NCBI GenBank assembly: GCA_017613855.1
Contig: JAGACY010000176.1
Span: 1-6,243 of the forward strand
Source of the DNA: Pseudomonadota bacterium
Lineage (GTDB): Bacteria > Myxococcota > Bradymonadia > UBA4248
Direction: 5' to 3'
Length of the DNA: 6,243 nucleotides
Made by a program: the position numbers and the translations under genes
In this document: positions 1 to 5,106 of the stretch, piece by piece
How the letters are laid out: each line of letters begins with the position of its first letter
Numbering within the stretch: the first letter of the stretch is position 1
Notes under the pieces: generated by a model
The model's database searches: none
Told to the model about the DNA's origin: nothing
Seen by the model: only the letters and a program-made list of their open reading frames with translations

Positions 1-10
1 GGCTCGCCTT

Positions 11-34
11 GGGGCGGCCACATTGGGCCGCCCC
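11..34. repeat. REP-like perfect palindrome
   Basis: A perfect 9-bp inverted repeat, GGGGCGGCC at 11-19 and GGCCGCCCC at 26-34, encloses the 6-base loop ACATTG and is followed by TACG. No T-tract follows on either side, so it does not look like an ordinary intrinsic terminator. Short GC-rich palindromes with a GTAGGGGCG-type end (seen here on the minus strand) are a common style of dispersed intergenic repeat in bacteria. Calling it REP-like is an inference, since one copy cannot show dispersal. It could also sit at the 3' end of a gene left of the window. Confidence 0.6.
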
Positions 35-60
35 TACGTCTCGCTTGGGTTGATTCTCGT

Positions 61-75
61 GGGCATGGTTTGCCC
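61..75. repeat. Short hairpin next to the REP-like palindrome
   Basis: GGGCA at 61-65 pairs with TGCCC at 71-75 around the loop TGGTT. It lies 26 bases after the 11-34 palindrome and may be the second arm of a two-hairpin repeat unit. The stem is only 5 bp, so chance is a real alternative. Confidence 0.3.
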
Positions 76-101
76 CCCGGGAGCGCACAATACTCCAAAA
101 G

Positions 102-130
102 CTGACAATCCCGTCAATATGGGTTATAGA
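102..130 (+). promoter_or_regulatory. Candidate sigma70-type promoter for the transglycosylase gene
   Basis: CTGACA at 102-107 matches the -35 consensus at five of six bases, and TATAGA at 125-130 matches the -10 at four of six. The spacer is 17 bases, the optimum length. Transcription would start near 137, giving a leader of about 40 bases that begins just before the 142-157 hairpin. The assignment rests on motif match and position only. Confidence 0.45.
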
Positions 131-141
131 ACACCTTTCAG

Positions 142-157
142 CGTTCCCAAAGGAACG
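142..157 (+). other. Leader hairpin upstream of the transglycosylase start
   Basis: CGTTCC at 142-147 pairs perfectly with GGAACG at 152-157 around the loop CAAA. If the 102-130 promoter is real, this hairpin sits at the very 5' end of the mRNA, where such stems can slow decay. It lies clear of the AGGGA ribosome site at 166-170. Confidence 0.4.
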
Positions 158-177
158 TCAAGAACAGGGATAGTTCA

Positions 178-2187
178 ATGAAAACATTAAAAATAGCCTT
201 AATTGCAGCCTTCCTATTATGGGCATGCCCAGTCCTGGCACAAGAAGATACGGCAGACACCGTCGAAGTTGTCGAAACCACAGAAAATGCGGAATCGACC
301 GAATCCGAAGACGCAGATGACACGCCTCTTTTTGACGAAACCATAGCCCAGGATGCCCCCGAAGGGACGAACGAATACGAAGAAATCCACCAGGTCAGAG
401 TTCTGGAGCGAACACTGCTCCCCCCAGACGACCGCCAGGAATCAGGCGCTGTTGGTACGCTCATGCCTGGCAACCTGATGGAATTATCCCACGATTCGGC
501 CATGCATGTCTTACTCGAAGGTGCTGGGGACGGTGCCCCCGAGCAATCCCGCGGTCTTCAGCGCAAGACATCCCGTTGGATGAAAGAGGCTGTTGCACAG
601 ATTCGATCCCAAATGGCAAACTCCAAAAGCCCCATAGCCATGCCTTTTGGACTGGACTGTGCCGATCAGCCTGCCGTTCAGGAATATGTTGCCATTTTTT
701 CGCACGCCGCCTCGGGAACGATGAAAACCTGGCTTAAACGCCTCGAAAAATGGCGTCCGGTACTCGAAAAAGCACTCAAAGAAGAAAATGTCCCGACAGA
801 TCTGCTCTATCTTGCCATGATAGAAAGTGGCTTTAAAACCCGCGTCAAAAGCCCGGCATCCGCTGCGGGCATGTGGCAGTTTATGGCAGGAACCGGAGTC
901 GAAATGGGCCTAACTATTGACGAATACGTCGATGAAAGATTCGACCCCATCAAAGCCGCCCACGCAGCCGCCAAATATCTCAAAAAGCAATTCGCACGCT
1001 ACAATTCATGGCCACTCGCGATGGCTGCCTACAACGGCGGTCCGGGAACCGTCAATGTCGCCATCGACCGCTACAATACTACCGATTACTTTAAGCTCGT
1101 TCAGTATGGCGCCATGTATGACGAAACACGCCGATACGTTCCAAGAATACTCGCGGCTGCCATTATCGGACGAAATCCCGAAGCATTTGGCTTCGAAGGC
1201 CTAAAACCTGAGCCGCCCTTCGTCTTTGATCTGGTCGATGTCCCAGGAAATACCAAGTTAAACCAACTCGCCGAAGCCGCCGGATGTCCGGTCGATACAC
1301 TCAAAGAACTCAATCCCGAACTGCTCAAGGATGTCACTCCGCCCGGTGATATCTATGCACTGCGAATTCCACAAGGCAAACATGCCCAATTTGTCGAGAG
1401 ATTCGATCAGGTCAAAAAGAAATATGCCAATGCCTCAGACACCATCACGCTGCGATTTGGCGAGACCATCGAAGTACTCGGAGAAGAAATCGGCATTCCC
1501 GCACGCGTGTTGAGAAATTTAAATGGTTTGGGAGCAAAACAGGCTGCTGCCTACGGCACAGAACTTACAGTTCCGAATGGAAGCGAACGCGCCGGAAAAG
1601 CAAATACAGATGAAGACGCACGCCCGATCGCGCTGATTTCCCCGGAAACATTCGACTTCCGCGACCGCACCCGCGTTTTTTATGAAACACAAAAGGGAGA
1701 CAGTCTGCGCGAAATTGCTGATGCATTTGGCGTCATGCCCAACCAAATTGCTTTATGGAATGAATGCGATATCTGGGCAAAACTTCGGCCACACATGTTT
1801 TTACAAATCTTCGTCACGTCTTCAACGAATCTGCAAAATGTGCGTTATTTTGCCGAAAATGAAGTTCAGCCCGTCGTGCGCGGATCCGAAGAACATCTGG
1901 CATTGCTCGAAGCAAAACGCAGCAAAAATGCAAAAAATGCCAGAGCAGCTGCAAAAGCTTCTGGCAAATCATCATCCAAATCGTCATCCGGAAACAAAGC
2001 TCAGCCGTCAGAAGGCAAAACTCATACAAGCGGAAAATATATTATTCATACAGTCCAAAAAGGCGATTCTCTCTCAAAAATCGCGCAGAAATATGGTGTT
2101 TCCCTTTCCTCAATTCTCAAGCTCAACGATTTGAATGAGAAGAGCGCTATCCGAAAAGGACAGCAGTTAAAAATTAAAAAGAAATAG
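178..2187 (+). CDS. mltD: MltD-type lytic transglycosylase with LysM repeats
   Basis: This 669-residue exported enzyme is predicted to cleave the MurNAc-GlcNAc bond of peptidoglycan, leaving 1,6-anhydro-MurNAc ends. After a signal peptide (1-21, VLA before Q22) comes an acidic Glu/Asp/Thr-rich linker (22 to about 70). The SLT domain (about 190-325) has the family signatures: catalytic Glu216 in AMIESGF, SPASAAGMWQFM at 225-236, VDERFDP, AAYNGGPG at 283-290 and ETRRYVPR at 316-323. LysM-like modules follow at about 348-399, 425-467, 501-547 and 622-668. The last two carry the QKGDSL motif, and a Ser/Lys/Ala-rich linker (about 583-619) precedes the final one. E. coli MltD has 452 residues, so this protein is long at both ends. 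The start is supported by AGGGA at 166-170, 7 bases before the ATG. Cys17 in LLWAC could be a weak lipobox, so lipidation is possible. The family call is firm; the cell-biological role is inferred. Confidence 0.95.
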   Translation: MKTLKIALIAAFLLWACPVLAQEDTADTVEVVETTENAESTESEDADDTPLFDETIAQDAPEGTNEYEEIHQVRVLERTLLPPDDRQESGAVGTLMPGNLMELSHDSAMHVLLEGAGDGAPEQSRGLQRKTSRWMKEAVAQIRSQMANSKSPIAMPFGLDCADQPAVQEYVAIFSHAASGTMKTWLKRLEKWRPVLEKALKEENVPTDLLYLAMIESGFKTRVKSPASAAGMWQFMAGTGVEMGLTIDEYVDERFDPIKAAHAAAKYLKKQFARYNSWPLAMAAYNGGPGTVNVAIDRYNTTDYFKLVQYGAMYDETRRYVPRILAAAIIGRNPEAFGFEGLKPEPPFVFDLVDVPGNTKLNQLAEAAGCPVDTLKELNPELLKDVTPPGDIYALRIPQGKHAQFVERFDQVKKKYANASDTITLRFGETIEVLGEEIGIPARVLRNLNGLGAKQAAAYGTELTVPNGSERAGKANTDEDARPIALISPETFDFRDRTRVFYETQKGDSLREIADAFGVMPNQIALWNECDIWAKLRPHMFLQIFVTSSTNLQNVRYFAENEVQPVVRGSEEHLALLEAKRSKNAKNARAAAKASGKSSSKSSSGNKAQPSEGKTHTSGKYIIHTVQKGDSLSKIAQKYGVSLSSILKLNDLNEKSAIRKGQQLKIKKK

Positions 2188-2222
2188 ACGAATATAAATT
2201 TCGCGATGCATCATACATCATC

Positions 2223-2297
2223 AGATGACAATGCCCACAATGATATTCTAAAGCTCCCAAATACCAATCTTTAGAGTCAATCAGGGCAATGTCATCT
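2223..2297. repeat. Large imperfect hairpin between convergent genes
   Basis: Two 14-base arms, AGATGACAATGCCC (2223-2236) and GGGCAATGTCATCT (2284-2297), pair at 13 of 14 positions. After an ACAA bulge, TGAT (2241-2244) pairs with ATCA (2280-2283), and 2245-2253 pairs with 2269-2277 (one G-U), leaving a 15-base loop. The whole forms a nested stem of about 26 base pairs. It starts 36 bases after the transglycosylase stop and ends 11 bases from the serpin stop, so it may end or protect both transcripts. No T-tract follows on either strand, so a classical intrinsic terminator is not supported. A small non-autonomous mobile element or repeat is the alternative. Confidence 0.6.
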
Positions 2298-2308
2298 ATG
2301 GCTGATTG

Positions 2309-3631
2309 CTAATTATGCGCTGTTGGATCGAATACCTGTCCCACAAACAGCGGTGTATGGGTATCTGATTCGTAGATCATAAATACAAATGGTCTATCGA
2401 GAGCAAGGATGACTTCGTTAATTTCTACACCTTCACTCTGTGCAATCAGTGCCGTTGCAGCAGCAGCTTCGACCCCCTTATCATCGACACCGATATAGCT
2501 CTTGTGAAAGATATCAGAGATATACATATCATTCGGTTCTACAGTCATCTTCGAAAAATCGGCGCCACCAAACGCTTGTTTCATGCCCAATTGATTTAGT
2601 GTTCCGTTCAGTTTAAGCGACGTCGTAAACTCGTAGGCAGGAAATGACAAAAGGACTTGTCTATTATAGTCCATAACAGCAAATATATCGTCAACCATCT
2701 TACCATTGAGCGCGCCTAACACATCATCAAATTTACCTTTATCAGGTAAAACGAACATGACTTCGAACGCATCGTTACGCAGATCCACACTCACAGCCTG
2801 ATAGTTATCACCTTTGGCATAACCAAGACGATCACTCACCATCAACATTTCGGCGTCGACACTAGAACCATCCGCTCTATTGAATATGAGTGGCTCACTG
2901 GATTTCGTAACATCACTTCGCCAGGGTGCTTTAAAGTATATCGCATTGGTCAGTACCAGTTCTGTGTTAGTTGTAATACTTCCTTCAGGGATTAAATCCT
3001 TAATGCGTTCATGCGTGGCCTCACTCACGGCATCGTTAATATATTTTCGGGCACCTTCGGGATCGGCAGCAAAGTTCATCTCTGTAATCCCGGCATCGTA
3101 ATGAGCAGCAAGCGTATCGAGCCAGGCTGATGCCCATGTATAATTGGGCGATAAATAAAGATCGTTAGCCGTACGAATCTCGATGGGATCCATCTCTTCA
3201 TACTCGGATTTTATCGCTTCGGTATTTTTTGACATAATGAGCGTATCGATTTTATTCAAAGCTTCGTGCGCATGATCACCAAAGTTTAGCGCTTTTTGCA
3301 TTTCGGAAGCCGTCGTTCCGGCCGCCCCGGCCCATGCCATAGCCAAAGCCGTCTGAATACTGTACGTCGAAATCATGGCATTTTTTTTGGCAATTTCACT
3401 GTTCTTGCGAATGATATCGAAATTGAGATCATATTGTCCGATCACAAAAGCTGCCATCTCCGCATCGGGAACGGCTGGATTGACAACGCGTGTTTTTTCA
3501 GATTTGACAAGCTTATGAAGGAGTTTTCCTGCACCACCACCAGAATTGTCTTCATTATCGCTGCCGCAGGCAGCAAAAACAACGGTTCCCGCAACAAGTA
3601 CCAATGCCATAGCCAAACGTTTTGTCTTCAT
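2309..3631 (-). CDS. Serpin-family protease inhibitor, predicted lipoprotein
   Basis: This 440-residue protein belongs to the serpin family, whose inhibitory members trap serine or cysteine proteases by inserting the cleaved reactive loop into a beta-sheet. A signal peptide ends in VVFAAC, with Cys22 as the likely lipidated residue (Phe at -3 is atypical), followed by a Ser/Gly/Asp/Asn linker. Serpin landmarks run in order: the helix-B region near 87-111 (SIQTALAMAW, then GAAGTTASEM), LVLTNAIYFKAPW (225-237), FPAYEF (330-335), LGMKQAF and ADFSKM (348-362), FHKSYIGVDDKG (375-386), hinge GVEAAAATA (386-394) and DRPFVFMIYES (412-422) with PLFVGQVFDP near the end. The small-residue hinge is typical of inhibitory serpins. 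Size is normal for a serpin plus lipoprotein leader. GAGGAG at 3638-3643 (minus strand), 6 bases before the ATG, supports the start. It converges on the transglycosylase gene. Target protease is unknown; the loop suggests an acidic P1. Confidence 0.93.
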   Translation of the reverse strand: MKTKRLAMALVLVAGTVVFAACGSDNEDNSGGGAGKLLHKLVKSEKTRVVNPAVPDAEMAAFVIGQYDLNFDIIRKNSEIAKKNAMISTYSIQTALAMAWAGAAGTTASEMQKALNFGDHAHEALNKIDTLIMSKNTEAIKSEYEEMDPIEIRTANDLYLSPNYTWASAWLDTLAAHYDAGITEMNFAADPEGARKYINDAVSEATHERIKDLIPEGSITTNTELVLTNAIYFKAPWRSDVTKSSEPLIFNRADGSSVDAEMLMVSDRLGYAKGDNYQAVSVDLRNDAFEVMFVLPDKGKFDDVLGALNGKMVDDIFAVMDYNRQVLLSFPAYEFTTSLKLNGTLNQLGMKQAFGGADFSKMTVEPNDMYISDIFHKSYIGVDDKGVEAAAATALIAQSEGVEINEVILALDRPFVFMIYESDTHTPLFVGQVFDPTAHN

Positions 3632-3694
3632 AATGAGCTCCTCATTCTATTGTCCGAACTGACATTCTCAACGATTTCCCGCACGCTCCGGGAT

Positions 3695-3722
3695 CTTATG
3701 TATTATTACGAGCGCATGTAAA
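3695..3722 (-). promoter_or_regulatory. Weak candidate promoter for the serpin gene
   Basis: On the minus strand TTTACA (3717-3722) matches the -35 consensus at five of six bases. CATAAG (3695-3700), 16 bases downstream, matches the -10 at four of six but lacks the final T. The surrounding stretch is AT-rich and lies about 65 bases before the start codon. A 5-bp stem (TCCCG 3677-3681 with CGGGA 3689-3693) falls in the predicted leader. The match is poor enough that the true promoter may be elsewhere. Confidence 0.25.
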
Positions 3723-3733
3723 TCAGCGCATGT
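3711..3733. repeat. 9-bp direct repeat pair upstream of the serpin gene
   Basis: AGCGCATGT occurs at 3711-3719 and again at 3725-3733, separated by AAATC, a period of 14 bases. The left copy overlaps the weak -35 element of the serpin gene. Tandem sites of this kind can bind a regulator, but no regulator is known here and the function is an inference. Confidence 0.4.
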
Positions 3734-3752
3734 GACTTCGCTTTTTATCATG

Positions 3753-3786
3753 GGGCGTCTATTCGCGTTACGCGAATACGCCGCCC
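3753..3786. repeat. Tandem hairpin A, REP-like
   Basis: TATTCGCG (3760-3767) and CGCGAATA (3771-3778) form a perfect 8-bp stem around TTA. Outside a small internal loop, GGGCG (3753-3757) pairs with CGCCC (3782-3786); GGCG with CGCC at 3779-3782 is an alternative. The GGGGCG head at 3752-3757 resembles that of the palindrome at 11-34. No T-tract follows. Confidence 0.6.
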
Positions 3787-3789
3787 TTG

Positions 3790-3827
3790 GCCACCGCTAT
3801 TGCTGCACAGCAGCAATACGCGGCGGC
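3790..3827 (-). repeat. Tandem hairpin B at the 3' end of the lipoprotein operon
   Basis: TATTGCTG (3798-3805) pairs with CAGCAATA (3811-3818) around CACAG. GCCACCGC (3790-3797) continues the stem with GCGGCGGC (3820-3827) across one bulged base. At 3793/3824 the plus-strand RNA would have an A-C mismatch, whereas the minus-strand RNA has a G-U pair. The complete 16-bp stem therefore forms only in the transcript of the gene that stops at 3834, 6 bases away. This favours a role as the 3' end of that mRNA, though there is no T-tract for intrinsic termination. Confidence 0.6.
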
Positions 3828-3833
3828 TTCTTG

Positions 3834-5090
3834 TTACAGGGGACATTCTGACAGGCCGGAAGTGCCGTCACTTGGTGCCAAATCAATATAACTGGCTTTG
3901 ATATATCCATTTACCGGTGCAGTCAGATGAAACCACCCGGAAACATAATTATCGATTGTAACAACGGTTCCTTGCGTGATGATGGTAATTTCTTTGCTAT
4001 CCCTGTCAGGCTGTTCTCTGACATTGACCGTACCTCCATTGCAAGAACCACTCATCGGTAAAAGATAGGTATGCGTGGATGCGACATAATACTTTTTACC
4101 GTTTTCTTTAACAGCATGCCAAAGTATTTGTCTTCCATCCTTCGACAGGCCATAAGCATAACCATAGATATTGAATATATCATGAAAAGAATACGATCCC
4201 CCCGAGCTAAACGAATATCCGGGGCCTTCCCTGAAATTCATGCCATCTGTCCCCAGATATCCTTTTTTAGCTGCATTTACACATTGTGATTTGCACCTAA
4301 CCTGATCCTCATGACACTGATCAGTCTTCCCCGAATCGCTTCCTGTACCGGGATCTGTGCCAGTGCCGGGATCTGTACCTGGATCGGGCGTCGTGGGTTC
4401 ACCTGTGCCGGGATCTGTGCCGGGATCGGGCGTCGTGGGTTCACTTGTGCCGGGATCTGTGCCGGGATCGGGCGTCGTGGGTTCACCTGTGCCGGGATCC
4501 GTGCCGGGATCGGGCGTCGTGGGTTCACCTGTGCCGGGATCCGTGCCTGGACCGGGCGTCGTGGGTTCACCCGTGCCAGGATCTGTGCCTGGACCGGGTG
4601 TCGTAGGGTCATTCGTGCCGGGCTCTGTACCCGTGCCAGGATCATCTATTACGACTGTATCTCCGTCATTCACTCTCCCGACTTTTGGGCAAAACGACAT
4701 ATCCTGCTTATAACTGTCCGGCATAAATCCGCTATCATCCGCATCAATGCAATTACAGCCACATTTGCCGACCCTAAATCTATTGGGATCATGAGGACAT
4801 TCATCCCAATAATCTTTGCACCCATCATGATCCCGATCACCACTATTCTTCTCAAAGCCGCAAATATTGAGGCCATTCAGCATTGTGCAAATACACGATT
4901 CTATTTCAAGACCGGGTCTCTTAAGATTGCCGCAAGTACAGAGGTTATCAATTTTTTGCAGATAAGGGTTATACGGACAAGCATCTTCTGTATCGGGCGT
5001 ACCATCACCATCGGTATCCACCCCCTCCAGCGTGCAGCTAAAGCATAAAGGCACCATAGCAAAAAAAATGATATGTTTAAAAAAATTCAT
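3834..5090 (-). CDS. Lipoprotein with Ca-binding repeats, PGT-rich stalk and two SH3b domains
   Basis: I do not recognise a named gene; the domain layout is clear. Numbering from the ATG at 5090 (418 residues), the signal peptide ends at FSC, with Cys19 the likely lipidated residue. A Cys-rich region (about 24-134, twelve Cys) holds thrombospondin-type-3-like calcium repeats: DTDGDGTPDTEDACP near 25-39, DRDHDGCKDYWDECP near 85-99 followed by a KCGCNC cluster, and a degenerate DADDSG near 116. A disordered stalk with six 14-residue PGT-rich repeats (156-239) follows. The C-terminus has two bacterial SH3-like domains, about 278-343 (LGTDGMNFREGPG) and 352-404 (GTVNVREQPD to YIKASYIDL). SH3b domains often bind cell-wall or surface ligands. 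The gene follows the GLUG-repeat gene by 16 bases and is probably in its operon. An ATG at 5096 is rejected because GGAGGA directly abuts it. The likely role is a surface-anchored binding protein; ligand unknown. Confidence 0.85.
   Translation of the reverse strand: MNFFKHIIFFAMVPLCFSCTLEGVDTDGDGTPDTEDACPYNPYLQKIDNLCTCGNLKRPGLEIESCICTMLNGLNICGFEKNSGDRDHDGCKDYWDECPHDPNRFRVGKCGCNCIDADDSGFMPDSYKQDMSFCPKVGRVNDGDTVVIDDPGTGTEPGTNDPTTPGPGTDPGTGEPTTPGPGTDPGTGEPTTPDPGTDPGTGEPTTPDPGTDPGTSEPTTPDPGTDPGTGEPTTPDPGTDPGTGTDPGTGSDSGKTDQCHEDQVRCKSQCVNAAKKGYLGTDGMNFREGPGYSFSSGGSYSFHDIFNIYGYAYGLSKDGRQILWHAVKENGKKYYVASTHTYLLPMSGSCNGGTVNVREQPDRDSKEITIITQGTVVTIDNYVSGWFHLTAPVNGYIKASYIDLAPSDGTSGLSECPL
4374..4625 (-). 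repeat. Six in-frame 42-bp tandem repeats (PGT-rich stalk)
   Basis: Six contiguous 42-bp units encode a 14-residue repeat of the form DPGTGEPTTPDPGT. On the plus strand CGTGGGTTCAC-like markers recur at 4392, 4434, 4476, 4518, 4560 and 4602, exactly 42 apart. The first-translated unit is the most diverged (EPGTNDPTTPGPGT). The middle units are nearly identical at DNA level, differing by GGACCGGG versus GGATCGGG and a Gly-to-Ser change. Shorter PGT remnants flank the array (about 4329-4643). Because 42 is a multiple of three, unit gain or loss keeps the frame and changes only stalk length. Confidence 0.95.
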
Positions 5091-5097
5091 AATCATT

Positions 5098-5102
5098 CCT
5101 CC
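5098..5102 (-). promoter_or_regulatory. Ribosome binding site that sets the lipoprotein start
   Basis: GGAGG on the minus strand (extended to GGAGGA at 5097) lies 7 bases upstream of the ATG at 5090, a normal distance. The same motif leaves no usable spacing for the ATG at 5096. The site lies between the stop of the GLUG gene (5107-5109) and the new start, as expected for coupled genes of one operon. Confidence 0.8.
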
Positions 5103-5106
5103 GGCA

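Noticed and set aside
138..503. Minus-strand open frame over the start of the transglycosylase gene
   Set aside because: Ser-rich translation mirrors the acidic linker codons of the real gene; no ribosome site or domain.
1682..2134. Plus-strand 150-codon frame inside the transglycosylase gene
   Set aside because: It is out of frame with a gene whose LysM modules span the same bases; product is composition-driven.
3296..3721. Plus-strand open frame of 141 codons over the serpin start and promoter
   Set aside because: It is antisense to the well-supported serpin and its product resembles no family.
3753..3827. Classical Rho-independent terminator
   Set aside because: Strong stems are present but no run of T follows on either strand.
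4374..4625. CRISPR array
   Set aside because: The 42-bp units are contiguous with no unique spacers and are in frame with a coding gene.
4277..4713. Other open frames through the repeat array on both strands, including a GVVGSPVPGS-like repeat product
   Set aside because: They are shadow frames of the in-frame 42-bp array; none has a convincing ribosome site or non-repeat domain.
4311..5048. Long plus-strand open frame (245 codons) across the lipoprotein gene
   Set aside because: It runs antisense to a gene with clear domains. It stays open because the 42-bp repeats lack stops in several frames, and its product is low-complexity with no recognisable fold.
5094..5096. ATG as start of the SH3b lipoprotein
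   Set aside because: The GGAGGA site abuts it with no spacing, whereas the ATG at 5088-5090 sits 7 bases from GGAGG.
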